DNA from: Pseudooceanicola marinus
Lineage (GTDB): Bacteria > Pseudomonadota > Alphaproteobacteria > Rhodobacterales > Rhodobacteraceae
Direction of reading: 5' to 3'
Assembly (NCBI RefSeq): GCF_002786295.1
Contig: NZ_PGTC01000024.1
Location: 203,159 to 267,158, forward strand
DNA: 64,000 nucleotides
The notes under the pieces were generated by a model. That model had not been told where the DNA came from and searched no databases. It worked only from the letters and a program-made list of their open reading frames with translations. Numbering within the stretch: the first letter of the stretch is position 1; every line of letters starts with the position of its first letter. Shown here piece by piece: positions 17,384 through 26,741 of the stretch. A program made the translations under genes and the position numbers.

Positions 17384-18394
17384 ATGCCAAGCCCCATCAC
17401 CATAGGCGACCTCGCGCAGAGCTTCATGCTGCGCCAGCAGAACACCGACCTGAAAAGCCGGATGAACCAGCTCAGCCAGGAACTGGCCTCGGGGCGCACC
17501 GCCGATGTCGCCCGCCATCTCTCCGGCAGCTATTCCTACCTGGCGGACGTCGAACGCAACCTCACCCTGATCGAGGGATACGACTCTGCCGCCAGCGAGG
17601 CGATCCTCTTCACCGGCACAATGCAAGAGGTGCTGGACCGCTACCAGACCCTGGCCACGGACCTCGGTTCCGCCGCCCTGACCGCGGCCGGCTCCTTCCT
17701 GGACGAGGCCGTGATCGGCGCCTCGACCCGCGCCTCGGAAGACATGGAAAGCATGGTCAACGCGCTGAACACCACCGTGGCGGGGCGCGCCATCTTCTCC
17801 GGCATCGACAGCGACACCTCACCGCTGATCTCCTCCGAGCAGATCCTGGACGAGCTGCGCACGGCGCTGGCCGGTCAGACCGACCTGGCAGGCGTCCAGG
17901 GCGTGCTGGACACCTGGTTCGGCCCCGGCGGCGATTTCGAAACGGTGGCCTACCAGGGCAGCACCACCTCACTGCGCCCCTTCCTGCTGGGAGAGGGCGA
18001 AACCGTCGACCTGGACCTGCGCGCCGACGACCCAGGCCTGCGAGAGCTGATGAAACACACCGCCATGGCCGCGCTGGCCTCGGATCCAGGCCTGGGGTTC
18101 GACAGCGCCCTGCAGGTCGAGATGATGAAGGCCGCGGGCGAGGGTCTCTCGTTCCAGCAGGAGGGCATCGTGCAACTGCGCGCCGATCTCGGCTATGCCC
18201 AGACCCGGGCCGAGGAGGCCTCGGCCCGGGTCGTGTCGGAACGCGCCGGCTACCTGATTGCCCAGTCCGAACTGCTGGCGGTCGATCCCTATGAAACGGC
18301 GACACAGCTGGAGGACGTTCAGTTTCAGCTGGAGGCGCTCTATGCTCTGACGGTGAAGCTCTCGCGCCTGTCGCTGACGGATTACCTGCGATGA
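17384..18394 (+). CDS. flgL: Flagellar hook-associated protein 3, FlgL
   Basis: A 336-residue flagellin-like junction protein. The N-terminal helix holds QQNTDLKSRMNQLSQELASGR, the usual FlgL/flagellin heptad pattern, and the C-terminus (ALYALTVKLSRLSLTDYLR) is the matching helix. It follows flgK by 3 bp and overlaps the flgI start (ATGA at 18391-18394). Position, size and helical ends make FlgL the clear call, although the middle is divergent. Confidence 0.88.
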   Translation: MPSPITIGDLAQSFMLRQQNTDLKSRMNQLSQELASGRTADVARHLSGSYSYLADVERNLTLIEGYDSAASEAILFTGTMQEVLDRYQTLATDLGSAALTAAGSFLDEAVIGASTRASEDMESMVNALNTTVAGRAIFSGIDSDTSPLISSEQILDELRTALAGQTDLAGVQGVLDTWFGPGGDFETVAYQGSTTSLRPFLLGEGETVDLDLRADDPGLRELMKHTAMAALASDPGLGFDSALQVEMMKAAGEGLSFQQEGIVQLRADLGYAQTRAEEASARVVSERAGYLIAQSELLAVDPYETATQLEDVQFQLEALYALTVKLSRLSLTDYLR

Positions 18395-19497
18395 TCCGCC
18401 TCTGCGCCGCCCTGACCCTTTGCCTCGCCCTGCTGGCCGCCCCCCTCGCCGCCGGCCCGATCCGCATCAAGGATCTGGTCGAATTCGATGGGGTGCGTGG
18501 CAACGACCTTGTCGGCTACGGGCTGGTCGTCGGGCTGAACGGCACCGGTGATGGGATCCGCAACGCCCCCTTCACCGAAGAGATCATGTCGAACATCCTG
18601 GAACGGTTGGGGGTGAACATCACGGGAGAACAGTTCAGGCCGAAGAATGTCGCCGCCGTCTTCGCCACCGCGGAACTGCCCCCTTTCTCCCGCGCCGGGT
18701 CACAGATCGACGTGACCGTCTCGGCCATCGGCGACGCCTCCTCTCTATTGGGCGGCACGCTGATCATGACGCCGCTGAACGCAGCCGACGGACAGATCTA
18801 CGCGGTCGCCCAGGGCACGATCATCGCCGGCGGTGCCGCCGCCGAGGGCGAGGCGGCGCAGGTGGTCCAAGGGGTGCCCACCGCCGGGGTCATCCCCGCT
18901 GGTGCCCGGGTGGAGCGGGAGGTCGATTTCGAGCTTTCCGCCCTGTCGTCCCTGCGCCTGGCCCTGCGCGAACCCGATTTCACCACCGCCGCCAGGATCG
19001 AGACGGCAATCAACAGCGCCTTCGGCACCGGCGCGGCGCGAATGCTGGACTCGGGCACGGTCCGCCTCGACATCCTCGCCACCGGCCTGCCCTCTCCGGC
19101 CCATGCCCTGGGCCAGGTGGAAAACATCCTGGTGGAACCAGAGCGCAAGGCCCGTGTGGTCGTCGACCAGCGATCGGGCACGATCGTCATGGGCGATGAC
19201 GTCCGCATCAGCCGTGTCGCCGTCAGCCAGGGCAATCTGACCCTGCGGATCGAGGAGGACCCGGTGGTGGTTCAACCAAACCCCTTCGCCGAAGGGGAAA
19301 CCGTGGTCGTGCCGCGCACCAATGCCGACATCATCGAGGAGCCGGGCATCGGCCTGGCGGAGATCGACGAGGGCACCTCGCTGTCGGAAGTGGTTGCCGG
19401 ACTGAACGCGCTCGGCGTTGCGCCACGGGACATGATCGACATCCTGAAAAGCATCAAGGCCGCCGGGGCCCTGCATGCGGAATTCATCGTGCGATAG
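18391..19497 (+). CDS. flgI: Flagellar basal-body P-ring protein FlgI
   Basis: A 368-residue periplasmic P-ring subunit. A Sec signal peptide (hydrophobic core ALTLCLALLAAPLAAG) ends near residue 21. The mature part has the family pattern IRIKDLVEFDGVRGNDLVGYG, VVGLNGTGDGIRN, RPKNVAAVFATAELPPF, TVSAIGDASSLLGGTL and the C-terminal LNALGVAPRDMIDILKSIKAAGALHAEF. It overlaps the flgL stop and is the last gene before the repeat-bearing gap. Confidence 0.96.
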   Translation: MIRLCAALTLCLALLAAPLAAGPIRIKDLVEFDGVRGNDLVGYGLVVGLNGTGDGIRNAPFTEEIMSNILERLGVNITGEQFRPKNVAAVFATAELPPFSRAGSQIDVTVSAIGDASSLLGGTLIMTPLNAADGQIYAVAQGTIIAGGAAAEGEAAQVVQGVPTAGVIPAGARVEREVDFELSALSSLRLALREPDFTTAARIETAINSAFGTGAARMLDSGTVRLDILATGLPSPAHALGQVENILVEPERKARVVVDQRSGTIVMGDDVRISRVAVSQGNLTLRIEEDPVVVQPNPFAEGETVVVPRTNADIIEEPGIGLAEIDEGTSLSEVVAGLNALGVAPRDMIDILKSIKAAGALHAEFIVR

Positions 19498-20097
19498 TCA
19501 GACCACACTGACGTAGAGTGGCGAAGCTGGCCCGAGACGCTTGCGACTGCCGTCGACCGGAAGGCTGCGTCGTGCAACCGCCCAGCAGAGCACACCGCGA
19601 CGACAAGACGATCCTGGTTGGCCCATGCGCCCTCCCCCCTCATCTTGGGTCATGGCCATGCCCCACGAAGCGAAACGCAAGGCGCGCAGGGCGCAGGGCG
19701 CAGGGCGCAGGGCGCAGGGCGCAGGGCGCAGGGCGCAGGGCGCAGGGCGCAGGGCGCAGGGCGCAGGGCGCAGGGCGCAGGGCGCAGGGCGCAGGGCGCA
19801 GGGCGCAGGGCGCAGGGCGCAGGGCGCAGGGCGCAGGGCGCAGGGCGCAGGGCGCAGGGCGCAGAAATCTTGGCCCTGGTGGCATCGATATCAACCCCGG
19901 CAGCGGGCCAATTCACGGCGGCCCTCGATCATCCGGGCGGCTGAAGGGTGGCATCGGGGGAACATCGCCAAGACCTTGCACCGCCTCCCGCCAGGGCGGC
20001 AATGAAAAGGGGCCGGACCATCAGTCCAACCCCAGGGCCCACCGTCCAGGGCCAATGAACGTGACGGGGATCCGCAGATGCCCCGGTCACCCGAACC
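19498..20097. other. Gene-free gap between flgI and the phosphohexomutase gene
   Basis: A 600-bp region holding the 7-bp tandem repeat (19684-19864) and no credible gene. Long open frames run through it only because the repeat has no stop codon in any frame, giving peptides of endlessly repeated seven residues. The flanking parts (19498-19680 and 19865-20097) show no ribosome site, no conserved protein pattern and no clear terminator. Confidence 0.75.
19684..19864. repeat. 7-bp tandem repeat (GCGCAGG), about 26 copies
   Basis: From 19684 the unit GCGCAGG repeats 25 times without error to 19858, followed by six of seven bases of a 26th unit before the period breaks at 19865. It is intergenic, 187 bp beyond the flgI stop. 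Perfect repetition implies recent expansion by slippage, so copy number is likely to vary between strains. Confidence 0.98.
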
Positions 20098-21594
20098 TCA
20101 GAAGGTCTGGTCGTAGTCGCCCACGCCCGGCTCGGTGCGGATCACCGCATCGACCTCCTCGAAGATCGCGCGCAGCTCCTCCGCGCTGTCGGAGCTTTCG
20201 CAGACCACCACCAGGTTCGGCGTGTTCGACGAGGCGCGCACCAGCCCCCAGGAGCCGTTTTCGAGGATCACCCGGGCGCCGTTCACCGTCACCACTTCCC
20301 TGATCGCCTTGCCGGCGAAGCTGTCGCCCGCCTCGGCCTTGGCCACCAGCTTCTGCACGATCCGGTCGAGGATGTCGTATTTCTCCTCGTCCGCCGCATA
20401 GGGCGACATGGTGGGCGTGGAATAGGTCACCGGCAGGGCCTTGCGCAGATCCGACATCTTCATGTCCGGGTTGCGATCCATCAGCTTGCAGATCTCGACC
20501 GCCACACGCATGCCGTCGTCGTAGCCGCGCCCGATGGGTTCAGCCAGGAAGTAGTGGCCCGACTTCTCGAAGCCCGCCAGCGCGCCCAGCTCGTGCACCC
20601 GGCGCTTCATGTGGCTGTGGCCGGTCTTCCAGTAATCCGCCTTGGCGTCGCCCGCGACCAGCTCGGGATCGCTGGCAAAGAGGCCAGTGGACTTCACGTC
20701 CGCCACGAAGGTCGACCCGGGGTAGAGCTTCACCAGGTCGCGGGCCATGATGACGCCCACCTTGTCGGCAAAGATCTCCTCGCCCTCGTCGTCCACCACG
20801 CCGCAGCGGTCGCCGTCCCCGTCGAAGCCCAGGGCGAAATCGGCGCCGGAGGCCTTCACGCTGTCGGCCATGTCATGCAGCATTTCCATGGCTTCGGGGT
20901 TCGGGTTGTAGTTGGGGAAGGTGTAGTCGAGCGTGTTGTGGCTCTCAACAACCTCGACACCCATGCGGCGGAACAGCTCGGGCGCATAGGCGCAGGCGGT
21001 GCCGTTGCCGGTGGCGCAGACCACCTTCAGTTTGCGGGACATTTTGAAATCGCCCAGCAGGTCGTCCATGTAGGCGTCCCAGACGCCGTCGACGAACTCC
21101 ACCTTGCCGCCCTCGCGGGCCTCGCCCTTGCCGTTCAGCACGATGTCCTTCAGCTCGCCCATCTCGTCCGGACCGTGGGTCAGGGGCATGTCGAAGCCCA
21201 TCTTCACCCCGGTCCAGCCGTTCGGGTTGTGCGAGGCGGTCACCATCGCCACGGCGCAGCCGCCCAGGTGGAAGCTGCTGAAATAGGCCATGGGCGTGAT
21301 GCAGGGGCCGATGTCCTTCACCGTGATCCCGGCCTGCACGAGGCCCAGGATCAGGGCGTTCTTGATGGTCAGCGAGTAGTCACGGTAGTCGTTGCCGACA
21401 GCGATCACCGGCGGCAGGCCACGCTTCATCATCTGCGTGCCCAGGCCCAGGCCGAGGGCCGTCATGCCGGGCAGGTTGATCTCTTCGGGGTACTTCCAGC
21501 GGGCATCGTATTCCCGGAAGCCGGTCGGCTTGATCATCGGATCGCGCAGGAATTCCCAGGTATTGGGGGTGACGGTGGAAAGGGGTTTGGTCAT
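20098..21594 (-). CDS. Phosphomannomutase/phosphoglucomutase
   Basis: A 498-residue alpha-D-phosphohexomutase that interconverts hexose 1- and 6-phosphates. The phosphoserine loop is VTASHNPNGWTG (Ser about 121), the magnesium loop is GFDGDGDRCG (about 255-264), the sugar-specificity loop includes EKSGHYFLAEP, and the phosphate-binding loop near the C-terminus reads RASSNTPNLVV. The length exceeds classic ManB/AlgC (about 460). A role in making sugar nucleotides for the surface polysaccharide is plausible. It diverges from glmM, a second member of the same superfamily. Confidence 0.92.
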   Translation of the reverse strand: MTKPLSTVTPNTWEFLRDPMIKPTGFREYDARWKYPEEINLPGMTALGLGLGTQMMKRGLPPVIAVGNDYRDYSLTIKNALILGLVQAGITVKDIGPCITPMAYFSSFHLGGCAVAMVTASHNPNGWTGVKMGFDMPLTHGPDEMGELKDIVLNGKGEAREGGKVEFVDGVWDAYMDDLLGDFKMSRKLKVVCATGNGTACAYAPELFRRMGVEVVESHNTLDYTFPNYNPNPEAMEMLHDMADSVKASGADFALGFDGDGDRCGVVDDEGEEIFADKVGVIMARDLVKLYPGSTFVADVKSTGLFASDPELVAGDAKADYWKTGHSHMKRRVHELGALAGFEKSGHYFLAEPIGRGYDDGMRVAVEICKLMDRNPDMKMSDLRKALPVTYSTPTMSPYAADEEKYDILDRIVQKLVAKAEAGDSFAGKAIREVVTVNGARVILENGSWGLVRASSNTPNLVVVCESSDSAEELRAIFEEVDAVIRTEPGVGDYDQTF

Positions 21595-21887
21595 GCCAAG
21601 TCATCCGTTTGAAATGAGACGAGAGAGGTCGCCTCAAAGTGGTAGCGAGGGCCGGACGGGGGATCAACGCAGATCCCGGGCGACCGGTGGTTTGTTACCG
21701 AAACGAAAAACTAGCGGCGGATGACCGCCGGGAAAGGGGGCGCAGCGGCGGAATTTCAGGCCCGGCGCGGTTGGACAGCCCCCGCCCCGGCGCCTATAGC
21801 TGCAACACATGCAAGACGCGGCGGGCCCGGCCCGTGCGCGAGGCGCGCCGGGGACAGGCGCGGGACAGAACGGAAGTGGGGCAGCAG

Positions 21888-23228
21888 ATGGCAGGCAGGC
21901 TCTTCGGCACCGACGGGGTGCGCGGACAGGCGAACAAGTGGCCGATGACGGCCGACGTGGCGCTGCAACTGGCGGCGGCGGCGGGGCGGTATTTCCGCAC
22001 CGACAAGCAGGACCACCGGGTGGTGATCGGCAAGGACACGCGGCTGTCGGGCTACATGCTGGAAAACGCGCTGACCGCGGGCTTCACCTCGACCGGCATG
22101 AACGTCTTCCTGCTGGGCCCGGTGCCGACGCCTGCCATCGGCTACCTGACCCGAAGCCTGCGCGCCGACGTGGGGGTGATGATCTCCGCCAGCCACAACC
22201 CGGCTGAGGACAACGGGATCAAGTTCTTCGGCCCCGACGGGTTCAAGCTGTCGGATGAGGCGGAGGATGCGATCGAGCGGCTGATGGCCGAGGGCGTGCC
22301 CCCCGCGCAACCGCAGAACATCGGTCGCGCCAAGCGGTACGAGGACGCGCGCGGGCGCTACGTGGAATATGCCAAGGCCACCCTGCCGCGCCGCACCCGC
22401 CTGGACGGGCTGCGCGTCGTGCTGGATTGTGCCAATGGCGCCGCCTATCGCACCGCGCCCGCCGTCCTGTGGGAGCTGGGCGCCGAGGTCATCCCCATGG
22501 GCGTCGAACCCAACGGGTTCAACATCAACGAGGATTGCGGCTCCACCCATCCCGAACAGGCCGCGCGCCGCGTGCGCGAAACCCGTGCCGATCTGGGCAT
22601 CTGCCTGGATGGCGACGCCGACCGGGTGATCCTGATCGACGAGACCGGCCGGGTGGCCGATGGCGACCAGATCATGGGCCTGATCGCCGCCCGCTGGAAA
22701 GAGGCCGGCATCCTGGCGGGTGACAGCCTGGTGGCCACGGTGATGTCGAACCTCGGGCTGGAACGCTACCTGGAAGGCCACGGCATCGGCCTGGAACGCA
22801 CCGCCGTCGGTGACCGCTACGTGGTCGAGCGGATGCAGCAGGGCGGCTTCAACCTGGGCGGCGAACAGTCCGGCCATATCGTGATGACCGACCATTCGAC
22901 CACCGGCGACGGGCTGCTGGCCGCGCTGCAGTTCCTGTCGGCCATGGTGGAAACGGGCCGGTCCGCCAGTGACCTGTCCAACGTGTTCCAGCCGGTGCCG
23001 CAAAAGCTCATCAACGTGCGCTATGCCGATGGCAAGGCGCCCTTGGACACCGACCCGGTGCAGGAGGCCATCGCGCAGGGCGAGAAGGCCCTCGGCAAGG
23101 GCGGGCGCCTGCTGATCCGCAAGTCGGGCACCGAACCCCTGATCCGCGTCATGGGGGAAGCCGAGGACATGCAACTTCTGGACCGCGTTCTGAACAGCAT
23201 CGTGGACGAGGTACGCGCGGCCAGCTGA
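21888..23228 (+). CDS. glmM: Phosphoglucosamine mutase GlmM
   Basis: A 446-residue enzyme that converts glucosamine 6-phosphate to glucosamine 1-phosphate on the way to UDP-GlcNAc. It starts [13 protein letters not shown], has the active-site [13 protein letters not shown] (Ser 102), the metal loop [10 protein letters not shown] and the C-terminal phosphate loop [13 protein letters not shown]. All are GlmM-specific. I start at ATG 21888, where ggaag is 11 bp upstream; an in-frame GTG four codons earlier is possible. Its stop lies 4 bp from the stop of the convergent TrpD-like gene. Confidence 0.96.
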   Translation: MAGRLFGTDGVRGQANKWPMTADVALQLAAAAGRYFRTDKQDHRVVIGKDTRLSGYMLENALTAGFTSTGMNVFLLGPVPTPAIGYLTRSLRADVGVMISASHNPAEDNGIKFFGPDGFKLSDEAEDAIERLMAEGVPPAQPQNIGRAKRYEDARGRYVEYAKATLPRRTRLDGLRVVLDCANGAAYRTAPAVLWELGAEVIPMGVEPNGFNINEDCGSTHPEQAARRVRETRADLGICLDGDADRVILIDETGRVADGDQIMGLIAARWKEAGILAGDSLVATVMSNLGLERYLEGHGIGLERTAVGDRYVVERMQQGGFNLGGEQSGHIVMTDHSTTGDGLLAALQFLSAMVETGRSASDLSNVFQPVPQKLINVRYADGKAPLDTDPVQEAIAQGEKALGKGGRLLIRKSGTEPLIRVMGEAEDMQLLDRVLNSIVDEVRAAS

Positions 23229-23232
23229 CCGC

Positions 23233-24201
23233 TCAGGCCGGGACCTGCGCCCGGGCGGCCCAGAGGCGCTGCGCCTCGGCGCCCGGATCGGACACCCCCA
23301 GCGTGTCCAGCGCCAGCTCGGCGGTGCCCAGCACGATCTCGGTGGCGAAATCATCCACCCAGTCCCCCGACCAGAGCCGCGCCAGCAGCGCCGGGTCGGT
23401 CCAGCCCCGGTTCAGCTTCCCCGTCTCCGCCAGCCGCGCGGGCGCCAGCCGGTCCAGCGGCGCGCCGTCGCGCAGGCCGAATAGCGCGATCTCCTTGCCC
23501 GGGTTGCGTTCGAACTCGCCCCCGCCGCCCTTGATGACAGTCAGGTTGTCCTGCCCCAAAAGGCGGCCCGCATCCGCCTGCAACTCCCGGTAGGGCGGGT
23601 GGAAGACCCCCTGGACGGAGGCCGGCGCGCGCGCCGGGTTCAGCACCCGCAGGACCGTGTTCACGCAGCTGCGCACGCCCAGCTTGTCCCGCAATTGCAT
23701 CAGCGCCAGCAGGCCAGGCTGAAACTGCTCCAGCGGCAGGTAAGCGATGCCGTGGTCGGCCAGCAGGGCGCCCGCCTCGGGCACGGATCCCGCCACCGGG
23801 ATCCCCGCATGGGGCAGCGCGCTGCGAACCGAGGCCGCCTCGGCCATGTGGTGTTCGGAATTCCAGCCGTGCAGCAGCACCGGATGGCCCGCCTGCGCCA
23901 CCAGCCGGGCGGCCAGCAGGAAAAACGGCAGCCCTCGGGTGCGCCCGGCGGCATAGCTGGGCCAGTCGAGCGCGGGGCGGGGGATCTGTGGCAGAGCCTC
24001 GCGGGCAGCCTCGGCGAAACCCGCGATCTCGTCGGCGGTTTCCCCCTTCATCCGCAGCAGCATGAGGATGGCGCCCACGGCCTCCGGGTCGGCCCCCTCG
24101 GCCAGCATCAGGCGCAAGACCTCCGCCGCTTCCTCCTGCGTGTAGGAGCGTGACCGGCCCGGGCCACGGGCCAGGATGCGGGTATAGGGCGCCAGGCTCA
24201 T
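23233..24201 (-). CDS. TrpD-like phosphoribosyltransferase-fold protein (glycosyltransferase family 3)
   Basis: A 322-residue relative of anthranilate phosphoribosyltransferase, like YbiB. N-terminal helices carry YTQEEAAEVLRLMLAEGADP and AILMLLRMKGETADEIAGF; later parts include RSCVNTVLRVLNPARAP and TVIKGGGGEFERNPGKE. The PRPP loop of true TrpD (GTGGD) is not seen: the matching place reads LLHGWNSEHH, so it is unlikely to make tryptophan. Members of this group often sit in nitrate-assimilation clusters of Rhodobacteraceae. Here a NasA remnant ends exactly at its start (GTGATG), which fits that history. Function unknown. Confidence 0.85.
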   Translation of the reverse strand: MSLAPYTRILARGPGRSRSYTQEEAAEVLRLMLAEGADPEAVGAILMLLRMKGETADEIAGFAEAAREALPQIPRPALDWPSYAAGRTRGLPFFLLAARLVAQAGHPVLLHGWNSEHHMAEAASVRSALPHAGIPVAGSVPEAGALLADHGIAYLPLEQFQPGLLALMQLRDKLGVRSCVNTVLRVLNPARAPASVQGVFHPPYRELQADAGRLLGQDNLTVIKGGGGEFERNPGKEIALFGLRDGAPLDRLAPARLAETGKLNRGWTDPALLARLWSGDWVDDFATEIVLGTAELALDTLGVSDPGAEAQRLWAARAQVPA

Positions 24202-24668
24202 CACGCGCTCACTCCGCCGCTTCGACGCGGGCGGGCGGCGCGGTCGCTGCCGCGCGCGGGATCGGTGAGCACCTGCATCTCTTCCTCATCGCAATCGAAC
24301 ATGGCGCAAAGGTAACGCCCCCGATCTTCGGGGCAATGAAGATCCGCGATCTCGGCCCGCCGACCCTGCCCGTTCTTCGCCCGCGCCCGGAACCCGTTGA
24401 ACAGCGCCAGGTCGCAGCCGGGTGTCACCGCCAGATGCAGATCGGCAATGTCGCAGGTCGCCGTGCGGCGCGGATCGACGACCACCACGCGGCTGGCCAG
24501 ACGGATCGCCTCGCCCGCGTCGCTGGTGATCGGCACGCAGGTCTGCTCCCGACATGGGGCCAGCCAGCGGGTCTTGTAAACTCCACTCCGGTCTCCCCGG
24601 CCCACCATGCTGGCGCCTGGCCCGAAAAACCGGCGGCTCAGGGCGGGTCCCCCTGCAGTTTTAATCAT
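24201..24668 (-). pseudogene. Remnant of assimilatory nitrate reductase (NasA) catalytic subunit
   Basis: A 155-codon open frame in which residues about 48-92 clearly match an internal part of molybdopterin-dependent NasA: EAIRLASRVVVVDPRRTATC and ADLHLAVTPGCDLALFNG. The rest of a protein of roughly 850-900 residues is absent; there is no Fe-S N-terminus and no further molybdopterin motif, and the sequence before and after this core is not recognisable. The frame's TGA overlaps the start of the TrpD-like gene, keeping the old translational coupling. No nirB, nirD or nitrate transporter is near. I read it as a deletion scar of a lost nitrate-assimilation locus. Confidence 0.7.
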
Positions 24669-24722
24669 TGATTAGGGAAGCTTCGGCGAAATGGCCCCGC
24701 TGCCCTGTGACAGGAGGTTCCC

Positions 24723-25655
24723 ATGCAGACGATCGACCACCCGCCGATGACCTGGCGCGACGACCAGAAGATTGCCTGGCCGATGAAGAAGCTGGGCCAT
24801 GCCCAGCTTGGCGCCGCCGAAGGGGCCATGCTCTACTACATCGCCCGCGACTGGGTGTCGGGGCGATACCCCCTGCTGGAGCTTGGCTCCTTCCTGGGCG
24901 GCAGCGCGTCGCTGACCGGCGCCGGGCTGATGGCCAACCCCGACTGGGACGGCACCACGCGGCTGCACTGTTTCGACATCTTCGAGGCGAAGTTCGGCGA
25001 TATGGCCGAATTCATCCGCACCCGCATTGATCCCGACTTCCGCGAGGGTGAGGATTTCCAGCACCTCTTCGAGGCCCAGACGGCAGAGGTCGCCCCGGCG
25101 ATCGAGATCCACAAGGGCGACTTCGCCGAGGCCCGCTGGGACGGCGGCGCGGTGGATCTGGTCTTCGTCGACATCGCCAAGACGGCCGAGCTGAACCGCG
25201 TCGTGCTGGAACGGTTCCTGCCCGAGCTGCGCCCCGGACCGGGTCTGCTGGTGAACCAGGATTTCCACAATGCCGACAACCCGTGGATCCATTGCTCCCT
25301 CGGTCACCTGATCGACTATTTCGAGCTGATGGAGCCGCGCGCCGACGATTCCATCCTGCTGCGCCTGCGCGAGCCGATCCCGGCCCAAGCCCTGGCGGAG
25401 GCCGGCCGCTGGGAAGACCTGGACCCCAGCGATGCCCTGGCCCGGGTCGACCGGCTGCTGTCGCTTTTCCGCGAGGGCGGGCATGACACCCGCTACATCG
25501 AACTGGTCCGCGCCCGGCTGTTGATCCGCGGCGGCGATGCGGGCGGCGCCCTGGCCCTGGTGGACGAGGCGCTGGAACGCTTCGGCCCTGGCGACCCGAA
25601 GGAGCATTTCTTCTGGCTGCGCCGCTGCCGCGCCGTCCAGCAGGAGGCCGCCTGA
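24723..25655 (+). CDS. Class I SAM-dependent methyltransferase-like protein
   Basis: A 310-residue protein. Residues about 45-200 resemble a class I methyltransferase of the Methyltransf_24 kind: LLELGSFLGGSASLTGAGLM (SAM loop), CFDIFEAKFG, AVDLVFVDIAKTAE and LLVNQDFHNADNPWIH. The C-terminal 80 residues are helical and TPR-like (YIELVRARLLIRGGDAGGAL). A strong aggagg lies 7 bp before the ATG. It is a single gene between the NasA remnant and pirin, with no clear partner. The substrate is unknown; small O-methyltransferases or glycan-modifying enzymes are the nearest comparison. Confidence 0.75.
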   Translation: MQTIDHPPMTWRDDQKIAWPMKKLGHAQLGAAEGAMLYYIARDWVSGRYPLLELGSFLGGSASLTGAGLMANPDWDGTTRLHCFDIFEAKFGDMAEFIRTRIDPDFREGEDFQHLFEAQTAEVAPAIEIHKGDFAEARWDGGAVDLVFVDIAKTAELNRVVLERFLPELRPGPGLLVNQDFHNADNPWIHCSLGHLIDYFELMEPRADDSILLRLREPIPAQALAEAGRWEDLDPSDALARVDRLLSLFREGGHDTRYIELVRARLLIRGGDAGGALALVDEALERFGPGDPKEHFFWLRRCRAVQQEAA

Positions 25656-25745
25656 CACCCCCTCCAGGCGTGAGCAGCCCCTGTGCATGTTTGCGGGGCT
25701 GCGCTCTGGGGATTTCGGCCTATCTTTGGATCAAAGGAGGCCCCC

Positions 25746-26738
25746 ATGAGCTGGAATCCCGACGCCCTTCTGACCGACCCGGACCTGATCGCCGCCTCGG
25801 CGCTGGAAACTCTCATCATCCCCCGCAGCCGCGACATCGGCGGCTTCGAGGTGCGCCGCGCCCTGCCCGCGCCCCGACGGCAGATGGTCGGCCCCTTCAT
25901 CTTCTTCGACCAGATGGGCCCGGCGGAACTGCTGGCCGGCGACCGGATCGACGTGCGCCCGCATCCCCATATCGGGCTGGGCACCGTCACCTACCTGTTC
26001 GAGGGCAGCTTCCGGCACCGCGATTCCATCGGGTCCGATCAGGTGATCGTCCCCGGTGACGTGAACTGGATGGTGGCCGGGCGCGGGGTCAGCCATTCCG
26101 AACGCTCCCCCTCGGTCGAGGCGGGCGGCACCATCCACGGCGTGCAGACCTGGATCGCCCTGCCCGAAGCGGAGGAGACCCGTGCGCCGCTGTTCGAGCA
26201 TTTCGCCAAGGCCGCCCTGCCCGAGCTGGAGGCCGAGGGAATCCAGGCCCGGCTGATCCTGGGCGACGCCTTCGGCGAGAGCGCCCCGGCGCAGCTCTTC
26301 TCCGAAAGCTTCTACCTGGACGTGACCCTGGCCCCCGGCGCCCGCTTCCCCCTGCCCGACGACCACGAGGACCGTGGCGTGCATGTCACCCATGGCGCGG
26401 TCGAGGTGGCGGGCGAGCGGTTCGAACCGGGCCGGATGATGGTCTTCCGGCCCGGCGACGCGATCACCCTGCGCGCCGGACCCGAAGGCGCGCGGTTCCT
26501 CGCCCTCGGCGGTGCGACGCTACCCGGGCCACGCTACATCTGGTGGAATTTCGTCGCCTCCGATCCCGACCGGATCGAAGCGGCCAAGCTGGACTGGCGG
26601 CGTGGCACCTGGGGCCAGGGCCTGTTCGACCTGCCCGTTGACGACCGGGAGGAATTCATCCCCACCCCCGAAGACGGCCCCGGCCGCCTGCTGCCCATGC
26701 GGGCCGGGGCGCGCAAACCGGGCGGGCAGCCCGGCTGA
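25746..26738 (+). CDS. Pirin family protein
   Basis: A 330-residue bicupin. The N-terminal cupin has the pirin iron-site pattern PHPHIGLGTVTYLFEG and NWMVAGRGVSHSERSP, with the expected His residues and Glu; the C-terminal pirin domain follows from about residue 180 (FYLDVTLAPGARFPL, DRGVHVTHGAVEVAG). The length is somewhat above the usual 230-290. I use ATG 25746, which follows aaaggagg, instead of an in-frame ATG 63 bp upstream. Bacterial pirins act as quercetinase-like oxygenases or redox-linked modulators; no neighbour points to a specific role. Confidence 0.9.
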   Translation: MSWNPDALLTDPDLIAASALETLIIPRSRDIGGFEVRRALPAPRRQMVGPFIFFDQMGPAELLAGDRIDVRPHPHIGLGTVTYLFEGSFRHRDSIGSDQVIVPGDVNWMVAGRGVSHSERSPSVEAGGTIHGVQTWIALPEAEETRAPLFEHFAKAALPELEAEGIQARLILGDAFGESAPAQLFSESFYLDVTLAPGARFPLPDDHEDRGVHVTHGAVEVAGERFEPGRMMVFRPGDAITLRAGPEGARFLALGGATLPGPRYIWWNFVASDPDRIEAAKLDWRRGTWGQGLFDLPVDDREEFIPTPEDGPGRLLPMRAGARKPGGQPG

Positions 26739-26741
26739 CGC

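Noticed and set aside
19518..20303. Long open frames made of a repeated seven-residue unit, on both strands
   Set aside because: They exist only because the 7-bp repeat has no stop codon in any frame; no start site, no codon bias and no conserved ends.
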